Assembly: GCF_000613445.1 (NCBI RefSeq)
Contig: NZ_BAIZ01000025.1
Span: 1-52,962 of the forward strand
From: Hoylesella shahii DSM 15611 = JCM 12083
GTDB taxonomy: Bacteria > Bacteroidota > Bacteroidia > Bacteroidales > Bacteroidaceae
Direction of reading: 5' to 3'
Length of the DNA stretch: 52,962 nt
The translations under genes and the position numbers were made by a program. Below are positions 36,377 to 45,392 of this stretch, piece after piece. The first letter of the stretch is position 1; each line of letters starts with the position of its first letter. The notes beneath the pieces were generated by a model. That model ran no database searches. It had not been told where the DNA came from and saw nothing but the letters and a program-made list of their open reading frames with translations.

Positions 36377-36690
36377 AGGTAGCGTATCTTTGGCTTTTTG
36401 GTGTCGAGAACATTATTCAAGCCGTACTTCTTGCATAGATATGCGTAGTATTCCTTGATGCCTTGGATGTTCCACGACATGGAAAAGCCGCTTTCGTTGA
36501 TTGAGGTGGCACGAAGTAGGAGCGTTGGAATGAAGTCCGCCATAGACACGTTTGCCCTTTTCATCAGGCACTTGTCTAACTCGTCCTCCATCCCAATGTC
36601 AGAAGATATGCACATATCCAAGAGGTCGGCATCCGTCAGTTGAATGCCGAACGTCCGAAACCTCTGTGATATGTACTCCTTAACTATCAT
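36373..36690 (-). CDS. Head-tail adaptor (gp6-like)
   Basis: 105 residues, all-helical (VKEYISQRFRTFGIQLTD; SDIGMEDELDKCLMKRANV). It is the first gene after the major capsid gene and overlaps its end, as DNA-packaging adaptor proteins do. Confidence 0.65.
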   Translation of the reverse strand: MIVKEYISQRFRTFGIQLTDADLLDMCISSDIGMEDELDKCLMKRANVSMADFIPTLLLRATSINESGFSMSWNIQGIKEYYAYLCKKYGLNNVLDTKKPKIRYL

Positions 36691-37793
36691 TACAGCTTGG
36701 TCAAGTCAAAGTGAGTAATGAGCGTTGGGTTCGCAATCTGCGGTATCCACTCCGCCGAATACTCGATGTAACGGCCGTTATGGTCGCGGTTGGCGGCAAC
36801 CAACATGTCGCCCTCGCCAGTCTGCGTGTAGTTCATGCCAGGCACAGGGTCGGTCTGCTCGTACGGCGTATGGAAACGCATGTAGCCAATCTTGTCTTGC
36901 GGAAGCAAGGTGATGTGGTTGTCCGCGTACACCTGCACGTTCTTGCCGTTCTGTTCCTTGACGTAGTCCTCCTTAATCTCGATGGCTGGCAAGCCGATGC
37001 CTGTGAACATCTGCGATGCCAGTTCGGAGGTGACTAGACCTGTTGCAAGGTACATTTGGTTTTGGCCGAGCTGCATCTTGAATGTCTCACCGAACTCCGA
37101 AGAGCCGAGGATATGCTTCACGAACGTGCCACGGCTCATAATCATCTTGGCATAACGGCCATAGTCGGGCGCGATAGCGTTAAGCTTGTTCATGAGGTAC
37201 TTAACCATCATCTTCTTTCCTTCGTTCATGATGTCGGACGATTGAACGTTGATGGTGTTCAAGGGGAGTTCAATCTTGATGAGTTCCGTTGCGCCCTGCT
37301 CGCTCTGCGCTTTGTCCTTGTTGCGTACGACAGCACTTCCCGTCATGAGAAGGCTACCAACGACCAAGTCCATACGCTTGTGCGCTGCAAGCATCACTTG
37401 TCGGTAGTCATCATACACGAAAGCTATGATTTCGTTGAGTGCCGACACTTGACCTGCCGCATTAGCCGCATTGTACTTGTCGAGCAAGTCTTGCAGTTCC
37501 GAAAGTCGTGCCACGTCCATCTGATAGCGGTCGCCAAGGTAGGCGATTTCGCCCGTTCCGCTGCCCATATTCAGGCGTTCACGGATAGGTTTCTCGCCAA
37601 ACTGCGAGTTGATGCTACCAGCGGCTACGCCCTGCACGCTTCCGATGTAGTCCTTGAAGACACGTGTAGCAGTCCTACGCCAATCAAGGTATTGCTGCCA
37701 ATAGATGGTGTCCTTACGGGTTTGGAGGACACGATTGATGATTGCGCCTACAATCTCTTTCTCATCAAAGAGGTTCTGAATTGTCAATTGCAT
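36690..37793 (-). CDS. Major capsid protein (HK97 fold)
   Basis: 367 residues with the pattern of lambda gpE-like capsid proteins: helical N-terminus (MQLTIQNLFDEKEIVGAI), long spine-helix region (about 105-150) and a C-terminal domain ending RYIEYSAEWIPQIANPTL. It lies after decoration and scaffold genes and before connectors. No frame break. GC-rich codon use agrees with high expression. Confidence 0.85.
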   Translation of the reverse strand: MQLTIQNLFDEKEIVGAIINRVLQTRKDTIYWQQYLDWRRTATRVFKDYIGSVQGVAAGSINSQFGEKPIRERLNMGSGTGEIAYLGDRYQMDVARLSELQDLLDKYNAANAAGQVSALNEIIAFVYDDYRQVMLAAHKRMDLVVGSLLMTGSAVVRNKDKAQSEQGATELIKIELPLNTINVQSSDIMNEGKKMMVKYLMNKLNAIAPDYGRYAKMIMSRGTFVKHILGSSEFGETFKMQLGQNQMYLATGLVTSELASQMFTGIGLPAIEIKEDYVKEQNGKNVQVYADNHITLLPQDKIGYMRFHTPYEQTDPVPGMNYTQTGEGDMLVAANRDHNGRYIEYSAEWIPQIANPTLITHFDLTKL

Positions 37794-37807
37794 ATTATGT
37801 CCTTTCC

Positions 37808-38390
37808 TTATTCGTTAAACTGAAACCATCCCATGAGGTTAGCCTTATCCCTTTCGGAGAAAGGGGTAACCAACTTCTCGGGTTCTATCTCACCTGCGGC
37901 ACGGAGAAGTGCCACGTTGTTGATGCCGTCCGTAACGAGATGTTTCTCGTAGAGGGCGGAGTTCGCCACATTCTTGGGGTCTTTGCCGTCGGCCTTGTCA
38001 GCTCGAAGAGAACGCTACCAGCCTCCACTACACCCAATGCTGCGGAGATGGTTAGTTCGTCATATCCATCTTTGGACTTGTCAATCGCATTGACGGTTGC
38101 GCCTTTCGTTCCGTTTCCCAAAATCGTTCCCACCTTGGCAAAAGAGTTCTTGGCGATTTTCACCTTAGTGCCAGCCGCCTCGACTTTCTCCTTGACAAGG
38201 ACATTGACAACCACCTTTGCCGTTCTCGCTTTGAGGTCGGCAGCGATGGGAGTAAAAGATGGGATGTGTTTACCTTCGGGAAAACCTGTTACGTCAAGAA
38301 CAAACGGTCCACGCCTACGGATGCCCGTAGAAACGTCATAACGCTCCACTTGCTCTTGCTTGGGGGGATGTCATACTTAAATCCTGCCAT
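37808..38390 (-). CDS. Capsid decoration/head fibre-like protein, two frame breaks
   Basis: About 194 codons from MAGFKYDIPP. One C is missing from the C7 run (38362-38367 on the + strand) and one G at about 38002. With both restored the protein runs through VERYDVSTGIRRRGPF and KVKIAKNSFAKVG to KLVTPFSERDKANLMGWFQF. The small beta-barrel-like centre and position before the major capsid gene suggest a decoration or head fibre base protein. Confidence 0.65.
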
Positions 38391-38394
38391 TTTC

Positions 38395-39044
38395 TTACTT
38401 TCCTTGTTGTTCTACAATTTCTTTCGTTCCTTTGTTAATTTGTTCAGCAATGGAACTAAACTCATTCTTTTGTCCACCACTTCCCTCTTCGGGGGTCTTG
38501 GCGAACTGGAAACCGCTGTCCTGCATCACCTGTTTCAAGTCCGTGAAGTACTGATTGAGGTCTGCATCGTCAGCGATTTGCTTGCCCTTGTAGGCAAATT
38601 CGGGAATGCCGAAAGACTTCGCCACTTCGTCAACCTGCTTTGCGCGCATGTCCGCCTTTTCCTTGGCGTCCATCGCTGCCAGTTTTTCGCTCAACGTCTT
38701 ATTGGAGTCTATAAGGCTCTGCGCCCATGCTGGCACTTCCTCTTTTGGGTTAGGCTTTGGCTCTGTGGGTGGATCTTTTGGCTCGTTCCCCTCGATGGGC
38801 TTTCCGTCTTTGATGTTGTGCTTTTTCTCGTAGTTTAAAACTGCGGTCTTCTGCGCCCCGTCTGCTCGGAAATCGCCATAGTTCATTACAACGTCCTGAA
38901 AGAAGATACCCTCAATGATTGAGTTCACCTTGCCCTCGTCCGTCACGCCCTCCGCTTTTTTGGATGCAATCCTTTGGAGGGTGGCATCGTCCACACCCGA
39001 GAACTTCGTACGTAGCCTGCCAGAATTTGTTCGTAAACGTTCAT
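38395..39044 (-). CDS. Scaffold-like head assembly protein, one frame break
   Basis: About 216 codons from MNVYEQILAG at 39044. A missing base at about 39015 shifts the frame into RTKFSGVDDATLQRIA. Acidic, Pro/Glu-rich linker in the middle (EPKDPPTEPKPNPKEE) and a coiled-coil C-terminal half (about 105-200), as in phage scaffolds. It is the first gene after the head promoter at 39080-39111. Confidence 0.75.
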
Positions 39045-39079
39045 ACTTTATAAAGTGTTATCCTGAATAAATCTTTACC

Positions 39080-39111
39080 CAAAGTTACGCATGAATATTC
39101 GTGAATGAAAA
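39080..39111 (-). promoter_or_regulatory. Promoter for the head/tail gene block
   Basis: Minus-strand TAACTTTG (39080-39087 complement) matches the -7 box TAnnTTTG. A TTTT element (39108-39111 complement) lies 20 nt upstream in place of TTTG. It is positioned 36 nt before the scaffold start, right after the portal terminator. Confidence 0.6.
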
Positions 39112-39151
39112 CATATTCGACCAATGTCGCTACAATTGCCGTAATGTAACG

Positions 39152-39185
39152 AAAAAGGCTCACATCCTCACGGACACGAGCCTTT
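39152..39185 (-). terminator. Terminator after the portal gene
   Basis: In the leftward direction AAAGGCTC (39178-39185 complement) pairs with GAGCCTTT (39154-39161 complement), ending in TTTTT. It separates the terminase/portal unit from the capsid/tail unit. Confidence 0.75.
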
Positions 39186-39205
39186 GACACTAATTGAGTT
39201 CATCG

Positions 39206-40681
39206 CTATTCTGCTTTTGAAGTAGTAGCTTTCTCTTCTTTGATTTGCTGCAACTCATCTTGCAGTTCACCATAGTTGCTGCAATATGCAACACCATGTT
39301 CTGTACTCCACACACCACCGCTAACGGCCGCCGCCGCTGTGTTCACCTTGTCGGTTTCGCTGTCAATCATGAACGGCACGATTTCCGTTTCGATGTCTAT
39401 GGAGTCTGCTGCCTTTTCTAGATAGGCGTTAAGAGAGCCTATCGCGGAGGTAATGATGTTCACCCTACGCTGGAAGAACGCCCCCAACTCCTCGCCATGA
39501 TTTTGTACGGCCATGTGTGCGGACATGAAGAAATATCGGAATGCCGTACCGCTGAGGGCGTTGCCAGTACCTTTGAGCTGGTCGAATGAGATGCGTGGCG
39601 TGTTCGTCTGTGCGTATATCTGATTGAAATATGTCTCAATCTCCACCTTTATTGGGTCGGAGGTCTGGTTCCACGTGAGGTATTGCGCGTTAGCACCGTC
39701 CCCAGTGAGTTGCATCATCCTGTTTCGTGCATCCCCCGTAATGCTTTCGGGTTGCAACTCACCGAAGAGCATGAGGAGTGGGAAGAAATGGTTGTCGATG
39801 CAATCCGCATATCCTGAAAGGCACTTCTCCAACCTCTCGCGTATGCTCCTCACCTTGGAGCATAGTGTGTCGGGGCGGTAGGCGTAGACAACAGGCAACT
39901 TCTTCATACCATGCGCAAACGAACGTTCTACATTTTGTTCCCACGTCTTGTCCAGTTCCCATTGGTACACCATAGTGTCCGTTATCGTCATGAAAACCTT
40001 GTGGGTTTTGCCGTCCAAATCTTTCTTTTCGTACTCACGCGAGAAAGCCACCATGTCGCCATCCTCGAAGAATGGGTAAAGGATGTCACCGCGGAACGGA
40101 GACCATATCTGCGATTTAAGCTGGTACTGGGGAATTTTCTCCCCAAATAAACCTGCAACCTTACGTTTGAGTTTCGCCCAAAAGCTATCATCCTTGACAA
40201 CGTACCAATATTCGGCCACCTCCTGTTCGGACAGCCATGAGCGAACAATCTTGCGGTTTTGGTATTTCAGCTTGTTCTTCTTGAACACCTGCTTGACTGT
40301 CTCAAAAACGCCCTTTTCCTTATCGTCTTCGGACGTGCAGTCGAGTTTCGGTTCTGTCCCAACGGTGAAAGCCGTATGGATATTCACCACATCTTGCTCG
40401 ATGGGGAGTGAAATCCTGTTCGGCTCTTTCTTTTCATACTTCGCAGGTACGGTCTTTGCCTCACCTGTTTCGGGTTCATACTGCGTTTCTTCCATCTTGA
40501 CGAGAACCTTTATCTTCGGATATTTGGTTTCATCGTTTATTTGGTGCATTGACGGTTTCCAATCGGCCTCGTTCTTTGCTGTATCGGGTTGTTCCGTGCG
40601 CCTGCCCCTTTTGAGGTAGTATATCTTCTGTTCTATGTCCTCCAATGCGAGGATGTCTTGTAATGTCTTCGATGTTGCCAT
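39206..40681 (-). CDS. Portal protein
   Basis: 491 residues of the SPP1 gp6-like portal family: N-terminal wing, KIPQYQLKSQIWSPFRGD in the middle, ISFDQLKGTGNALSGTA (the typical 'G-x-LSG-A' portal segment) and a helical C-terminus. It forms the dodecameric ring through which DNA enters the head. Placed between terminase and scaffold, no frame break. Confidence 0.9.
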   Translation of the reverse strand: MATSKTLQDILALEDIEQKIYYLKRGRRTEQPDTAKNEADWKPSMHQINDETKYPKIKVLVKMEETQYEPETGEAKTVPAKYEKKEPNRISLPIEQDVVNIHTAFTVGTEPKLDCTSEDDKEKGVFETVKQVFKKNKLKYQNRKIVRSWLSEQEVAEYWYVVKDDSFWAKLKRKVAGLFGEKIPQYQLKSQIWSPFRGDILYPFFEDGDMVAFSREYEKKDLDGKTHKVFMTITDTMVYQWELDKTWEQNVERSFAHGMKKLPVVYAYRPDTLCSKVRSIRERLEKCLSGYADCIDNHFFPLLMLFGELQPESITGDARNRMMQLTGDGANAQYLTWNQTSDPIKVEIETYFNQIYAQTNTPRISFDQLKGTGNALSGTAFRYFFMSAHMAVQNHGEELGAFFQRRVNIITSAIGSLNAYLEKAADSIDIETEIVPFMIDSETDKVNTAAAAVSGGVWSTEHGVAYCSNYGELQDELQQIKEEKATTSKAE

Positions 40682-40683
40682 AA

Positions 40684-40857
40684 TTATAACTGTTTTACAG
40701 TATCAATATCAACCTCTACAAATCCATAACCAAAATCAATATCCTCTATATCTCCAAATGTGTCTTGGTAGATATAAGCTGTACCATTGATGAGCAACAA
40801 AGAACCATAGATAATATCTCCGTTGTCTTTTCTCTTACCTTGAAATTTATACTTCAT
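40684..40857 (-). CDS. Short YopX-like protein
   Basis: 57 residues from MKYKFQGKRKDNGDIIYGSL, the N-terminal pattern of YopX family proteins, but less than half the usual length, so perhaps a minimal or truncated member. It lies 2 nt before the portal gene. Function unknown. Confidence 0.6.
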   Translation of the reverse strand: MKYKFQGKRKDNGDIIYGSLLLINGTAYIYQDTFGDIEDIDFGYGFVEVDIDTVKQL

Positions 40858-40861
40858 ATCG

Positions 40862-40984
40862 TTATCCTTTCTTGTTAAGTGGGAATACTCTCTTAATGCT
40901 TTCGGCATAGTCTTCCATGCTTGCCGCGGCAGCTTTGAAAGCCCCCGCCATATTTTCTCCTGTACGTAAAATAATACTATCCAT
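40862..40984 (-). CDS. 40-residue small protein between terminase and portal
   Basis: Starts MDSIILRTGENMAGAFKAAA and ends RVFPLNKKG. Its stop is 4 nt before the YopX-like start. Short proteins with an 'LILRT...AF..A' plan occur at this place in Bacteroides phages, from memory. Probably real despite its size. Confidence 0.5.
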   Translation of the reverse strand: MDSIILRTGENMAGAFKAAAASMEDYAESIKRVFPLNKKG

Positions 40985-40996
40985 ATATTATCCTAT

Positions 40997-42288
40997 TTAT
41001 CGGGCGAAAGCAGCTGCCATATCGCCCTTTGGCTTTTGTATCTTGCCGTAAACCATCCCCATCAAGAAGTATCGGCTCGCATCGCAAAGATGGTCAGCCT
41101 GCCCGTCTGCTGGTTGGTTGATATAATTTCCATCCTTGTCCTTATCCCAAACATAGTTACGCAATTCCTTTTGAAGATTGTAGGAACGCTCGGTAACGAA
41201 GATGTTGTACTCTTTCATCTTCTCTATACCGCCAATGATGGAGTGAGGGCCTTTCTCTACGGGGTAGATGCGTATTCCTGCCATGTGCACTTCGTTGATG
41301 GTGCGTGGGTCTGCACTGTCGGCAATCACTTTCATTTCGCCAAAACGTTTAAGAGTGTCTATTATCTCCTTGTTGGTCATTTGGGTTTTGTAACAAACCT
41401 CGTCCAAGTAAAGGTTATTGTCAATCACTCCACCTAAGATGATGGCAGTTTTATCATTGCTATATCCCCAGTCAAGACCAAGAGCCACTTTCTTGCACCA
41501 TTTCGGAAACTCTTTAACAACGCCCCAATTCTTGTAGATTGCGCCCTCTGCTGTATCAGCCACCTGCCCATGACGGTGTGGGCGTATTTCTCGGGGTTGT
41601 TGGCTTTCATATCCTCGACCTCCTTGATAAACTCGGGGGAGAGGTTCTCGGCATTGTCCAAATATGTTGTATGAATATGCAAAACGTTCGGATGGGTGCT
41701 GACTTGAATAGGAACGCCATCATACATCACCTCCTCATGGGTGTTCTCGATAAAACGCTTGTAAACCCAATGATTGTTGTCTGTCGGGTTCATCACGATT
41801 ATTATTCGGTTCTGAATACCTTTCTGTCGGATGGAGAGCATGATGGTTTCAAACTCCCTTTCCGATACCCACTCTTCAGCCTCGTCAACGACAAAGGTAG
41901 TGATGCCGTGGATAGATTTCAGTTTTGCCGTCTGGTTTCCAGAACTTGTCTTGATACCTCTAAACATGACTGCACCACCGCTGCGGAGGTTCTTTACATC
42001 TGTTTTAGTGTGCGTGTACCATTTCGAGTTTCCATCAAGCTCCACCTTCTCCATAAATTCGGGAATAACGGAGATGGAAGCCGAAACCATTGTGTAACGA
42101 GTATAGAGTATCTGATGGACTATCCTCTTTGCTGGAGATGGGTGTTTTACCTCAAACAACAGACGCTCAATGAAAGTGGAAACATTGAAACTCTTTCCAC
42201 TTCCACGACCACCCGTTACAAGAATAATGAATTTATCCTTGTTATGGTATAACGGAGCATATATCTGCTGTGGGGTTATTCTATTCAT
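40997..42288 (-). CDS. terL: Terminase large subunit, one frame break
   Basis: About 430 codons. ATPase: Walker A GGRGSGKS (26-33), Walker B FVVDEAEE (Asp135/Glu136). Nuclease: LGLDWGYSNDKTA and the distal QADHLCDASRY. The two halves lie in different frames, joined at 41559-41561 where TGGGCTGAT reads TGGCTGAT. It pumps and cuts DNA for head filling. An essential gene in a phage with an intact late region, so the break is most likely artefactual. Confidence 0.9.
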
Positions 42289-42843
42289 TCGTGTTATCGG
42301 TCATCCATTTGTCAATGTCGATACCATTCTCGGAGTAGAGCGCATCTTCATCGTCTTGTTTCTTCTCCATTTTGCGCCATGTCGGGTCGTGGTGGTATAG
42401 CAATGTAGCGATAGCCTGCAGGTTGGGGGGAAGTTCCATTTCAGACTCTTGTATAACGGCCTTGTCGGTAAGCGTAACCCATCCTGTGCCACCACAATGA
42501 GGGCATTTCTTGTCTGCTCCCATACACTCGCATTTGTCCTGAACATATTTAACGACTTTGGATTTGGTCTTCTTTCCGCCAAACGCGCCTTTGATGTACG
42601 CACCGCGGAGTAAAGCGATGATTTTTGTGCGGCCGTGCGCTAAGACGTTAGTAATTTGCCCTCCGCGCCTTTCGTTCTCATCATCCGTCCAATTCTCGTA
42701 GTTTCCGTTTTTCATACACCCAAACACCTCGCGAGAGAGGTTCATTTCATTTGCTATCTCCTCATCCGTGTAACCATTCATGGCAAGCTGTTCAATGAGC
42801 TTGTAGAAATCGGGCTGTCGTAATCGTGTTTGGGTTTTGCCAT
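42281..42843 (-). CDS. terS: Terminase small subunit, one frame break
   Basis: About 188 codons from MAKPKHDYDSP at 42843. One C is missing at 42812-42814 before DFYKLIEQLAMNGYTDEEI, the N-terminal HTH region (EEIANEMNLSREVFGC). A zinc-ribbon-like CxxCGG follows in the C-terminal half (KKCPHCGGTGW). It overlaps terL by 8 nt. It recognises the packaging start on phage DNA. Confidence 0.8.
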
Positions 42844-42861
42844 AACTTTTTATGTTTATAA

Positions 42862-42893
42862 TTTGCTTTTGTCGAATATTCTCTTTATATTTG
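42862..42893 (+). promoter_or_regulatory. Rightward promoter inside the leftward packaging operon
   Basis: TTTG (42862-42865), 20 nt, TATATTTG (42886-42893), an excellent Bacteroidetes promoter on the + strand. The start site would be at about 42900, the first base of the tRNA-like RNA. Confidence 0.75.
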
Positions 42894-42898
42894 CAATG

Positions 42899-43006
42899 TA
42901 GATTGATGGTCGCATCGGTAGCGGGGCTTCCCAAAAGGCAGCATATTGCAAGGTTCAACTCCTTAGCCAATCTACTTAGGGGCTTTGTTGCCCCTATTTT
43001 ATTTTC
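42899..43006 (+). ncRNA. tRNA-like small RNA with its own promoter and terminator
   Basis: TAGATTG (42899-42905) pairs with CAATCTA (42968-42974), 76 nt apart, tRNA length. A T-arm-like hairpin has the AAGG-TTCAACT-CCTT core (42950-42964). CGC-ATCGGTA-GCG (42911-42923) resembles a D-arm. The anticodon arm is weak (GCTT/AGGC around CCCAAA), no CCA follows, and two extra bases sit between T-arm and acceptor. A terminator follows at once. It runs against the terminase/ParB transcript, so it is an independent RNA rather than an operon leader. Confidence 0.65.
42977..43006 (+). terminator. Terminator of the tRNA-like small RNA
   Basis: TAGGGGC (42977-42983), TTTGTT loop, GCCCCTA (42990-42996), then TTTTATTTTC. 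The stem includes the stop codon of the opposing gene at 42994. Confidence 0.85.
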
Positions 43007-43491
43007 TTATATTGACTTGTGTTCATATTCTCTTTTTGCACAACTCCAATAGATACGACTTGATTGTAATATCGTTTACCTATCTTCTGATTAGGTTCTA
43101 TTACAACTTTCAATACTTTGCCTTTAGAATATTTCACGCTTGATACATAGATTAGGCGGCTTCTGTTTCTGTCTATATAGACATTTTTCGGTTTCTTTAC
43201 CGCTGCTTCAACCATTCTAAATCTATGTGTATTTACCGTTGCCCCTTTCTGTTTCTTTGGGTGATTACGATATTTCAATATGGTTTTATCAGTAATGGCG
43301 GCAAGTTCGGACTTTACTACAATACCTTTCCGAGACAAGTCCCTTAGATATGCTTTGTTTATCCTACCGAAGACATACACAGACTTCCTTACTCTTCCGC
43401 TTGCAAGAACTTTATCTGCAAATCCTTGTAGGTCTCTTGTGTATCTCCGCTTGCTACCATTTAAACCATATATCAATATACCTTCACCCAT
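42994..43491 (-). CDS. Possible PBECR-type (Barnase/EndoU/RelE-like) phage protein
   Basis: 165 residues, basic. The C-terminal part (VYIDRNRSRLIYVSSVKY, VLKVVIEPN, VVSIGVVQKENM) has the strand pattern of phage PBECR nuclease-like domains. The N-terminal 80 residues are Lys/Arg-rich. The family call is tentative. It overlaps the ParB-like gene by 1 nt. Confidence 0.5.
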   Translation of the reverse strand: MGEGILIYGLNGSKRRYTRDLQGFADKVLASGRVRKSVYVFGRINKAYLRDLSRKGIVVKSELAAITDKTILKYRNHPKKQKGATVNTHRFRMVEAAVKKPKNVYIDRNRSRLIYVSSVKYSKGKVLKVVIEPNQKIGKRYYNQVVSIGVVQKENMNTSQYKKIK

Positions 43492-44246
43492 TATTCTGTT
43501 AAAAGTGTTTCTATCTTTTCAGAGAATATTTCACCTTTGAGAAACTTCTCATCGGGGTTAAATCCGAACTTCTCGCAGAACTCCGCCTTTGCATCCCAAG
43601 TATCGAAAGAGAGCATGAGGTAAGCATCCATGTTGGCAGCTGCTTTTGTTGCTGCTTGCTTCACTTCCTCTTTCACCTGTTTCATGTGCGCAACCTTCTC
43701 CGCCCTCTCGGCTTGACGTTGTGCTACCTCAGCTTGATGTTCTTCGTGGACTGGTGCCATGAGGTCATCAAGTTCGGTTGTAATGGCGTTTTCTTCCTCT
43801 GTTTGAAAATTGAAGTCTACGCCTATAATGTCAAGGTCTTGCTCGGTTAGTCCTGCATCTTTGTAGTCAATATCGGGAATAAGCTCACGGAGTGTGTCGT
43901 AATCCCACTCTCCTTGTGCTGATGGGTTGTTGAGTAAGATAAGAAGTTCTTTCTCTTCTTTCTCTTCAACGTCTATCAAGTCTACTCGGATAGTATAGTC
44001 ATTATTCTTTGTGTCGGGGTTGTACTTTTGTAGTTCGTCCATGACTGAAAGTCGCTGGTGTCCGCTTACAAGCGTGTAATTTGTTCGCTTGTTCACCACG
44101 ATGCCTCCGACCATGCCGAACTTCTTGATACCACGTTTGAGAGCCTTTCGGTTCTCTTCGGGAATTGTACGAGGGTTCTTCTCGTGGAGATTTATTTGAG
44201 AGCGTAGGAGTTCCACGCTCTCTGATGTGAAGTATTTGTTATCCAT
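43491..44246 (-). CDS. ParB/IbrB-like protein
   Basis: 251 residues. ParB N-terminal (sulfiredoxin-like fold) features: NPRTIPEE at 24-31, GMVGGIVVNK, and the GHQR box at 62-65. The domain runs to about 150. The second half is Glu/Lys/Ala coiled coil plus FDTWDAKAEFCEKFGF. A PAPS-reductase-like gene lies nearby, the same pair as IbrB/IbrA of enterobacterial prophages. Whether it binds DNA, hydrolyses CTP or modifies a substrate is not known. Confidence 0.75.
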   Translation of the reverse strand: MDNKYFTSESVELLRSQINLHEKNPRTIPEENRKALKRGIKKFGMVGGIVVNKRTNYTLVSGHQRLSVMDELQKYNPDTKNNDYTIRVDLIDVEEKEEKELLILLNNPSAQGEWDYDTLRELIPDIDYKDAGLTEQDLDIIGVDFNFQTEEENAITTELDDLMAPVHEEHQAEVAQRQAERAEKVAHMKQVKEEVKQAATKAAANMDAYLMLSFDTWDAKAEFCEKFGFNPDEKFLKGEIFSEKIETLLTE

Positions 44247-44267
44247 CTGACTTGTCTCTTTTACTTG

Positions 44268-44453
44268 TTATCCTGCTACATTGCCTTTGGCAGAAATTTG
44301 TTTACTAACTTGCGTGTGTATAAATGAAGAACGTTTGTTTGCCCTATTATACTCACGAGTACCTGCTCCAAATTTCCTATGCGCCCATTCATTATATGCA
44401 GATGCCCTTGCATTCATTGTACTTAATTCTGATATAGACCTGTTTCTTGCCAT
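44268..44453 (-). CDS. Small basic protein of the MAR... family, copy 1
   Basis: 61 residues, starting MARNRSISELS and ending GNVAG. Rich in Arg, Asn, Ser, no hydrophobic core. The DNA around its stop (GTAGCAGGATAACAAGTAAAA) is repeated at the end of the next gene, so the two are recent relatives. Function unknown. Possibly nucleic-acid binding by charge. Confidence 0.55.
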   Translation of the reverse strand: MARNRSISELSTMNARASAYNEWAHRKFGAGTREYNRANKRSSFIHTQVSKQISAKGNVAG

Positions 44454-44472
44454 AATTCTATTTTTTTACTTG

Positions 44473-44706
44473 TTATCCTGCTACTGCACCTTTTGAACGA
44501 GTTTTATTAGACAACATATTATTTCTAGCTGATATAATTCTATTATAATTCCTCATAAAACTATCATAGCTCTGTTGTCTGTTTACATTTCTCCTTATCA
44601 ACGAATTTGCACGGTTTATAATTCCATTATATTGCCCTGCCTGTGAACTGTTAGGATTTATCGATGAATTATAACCTAAAGTTCTTTTTGAAACGCGTCT
44701 TGCCAT
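44473..44706 (-). CDS. Small basic protein of the MAR... family, copy 2
   Basis: 77 residues, starting MARRVSKRTLGYNSS and ending KGAVAG. Arg/Asn/Ser-rich and low in hydrophobics, like copies 1 and 3. It ends with the same 21-nt DNA segment as copy 1. It sits 2 nt after the PAPS-reductase-like gene. Confidence 0.55.
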   Translation of the reverse strand: MARRVSKRTLGYNSSINPNSSQAGQYNGIINRANSLIRRNVNRQQSYDSFMRNYNRIISARNNMLSNKTRSKGAVAG

Positions 44707-44708
44707 AA

Positions 44709-45389
44709 TTATAACTTGTTCTCTTTATAATGATATTCTTCCAAAATTCTACGACTAAGAGGAAATGTTTTGTATATCCTCTCTAAATCTGATGGATAAT
44801 GATTTTCAAGCCACAAAAAGCAGTCTAAATTCATGCCTAATCCGTTGCTTGCCTTATTGCCGTATAGTACTGGTTGGGGCAAGCGGTTCATGCGCATATA
44901 TGCCTTAACGTCCTTTTGTGTCCACGATGCCAACGGATATACCAACCCATTGTTCTCATACCCATTAGCTTCATAGCCTTTAAGCATAAGGTTTCTATTC
45001 ATGCCGTCCGCTTTCTTCATGCCTAAGAACGTATAGTAAATACCCGTCTTTAACCTCACTGCCTTAATAACGTCAGCGAGTTTCAGTAGCTTAACTTTAG
45101 GATTAGGTACGCAATACAGACCACCACGAAGAATATACGTTAAATTCCAATGAGGGACTTCCATAAACTCGACCTTTGGATATTTCTTCTTCACCCACCT
45201 TATCCAATTCTCTATGTGGTCTAAGCCTTGCACGAAGTACATGAATACGCATACCACTCTATCGAAGTGAGGGTAAACCAAGTCCAATGTTACAATACTG
45301 TCCTTACCAAGAGAACAAAAGACGATGCAAGATGACTGATTTTCAGCCACCCTGCATATAATGTCTTTTGCCTCTTGTAATTTGTTCAT
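44709..45389 (-). CDS. PAPS reductase/IbrA-like PP-loop ATPase
   Basis: 226 residues. PP-loop SLGKDS at 26-31 (FCSLGKDSIVTLDL), then the adenine-nucleotide alpha-hydrolase fold typical of phosphoadenosine-phosphosulfate reductase family members. No C-terminal ECGLH redox motif is seen, so it is probably not a true sulfate-assimilation reductase. It pairs with the ParB-like gene as IbrA/IbrB do in other prophages. Substrate unknown. Confidence 0.8.
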   Translation of the reverse strand: MNKLQEAKDIICRVAENQSSCIVFCSLGKDSIVTLDLVYPHFDRVVCVFMYFVQGLDHIENWIRWVKKKYPKVEFMEVPHWNLTYILRGGLYCVPNPKVKLLKLADVIKAVRLKTGIYYTFLGMKKADGMNRNLMLKGYEANGYENNGLVYPLASWTQKDVKAYMRMNRLPQPVLYGNKASNGLGMNLDCFLWLENHYPSDLERIYKTFPLSRRILEEYHYKENKL

Positions 45390-45392
45390 GTG

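Noticed and set aside
43491..45389. Dnd-type phosphorothioation system
   Set aside because: Only a PP-loop and a ParB-like gene are present. No DndB, DndD or DndE and no cysteine desulfurase are seen, so the IbrA/IbrB-type pair is the closer match.
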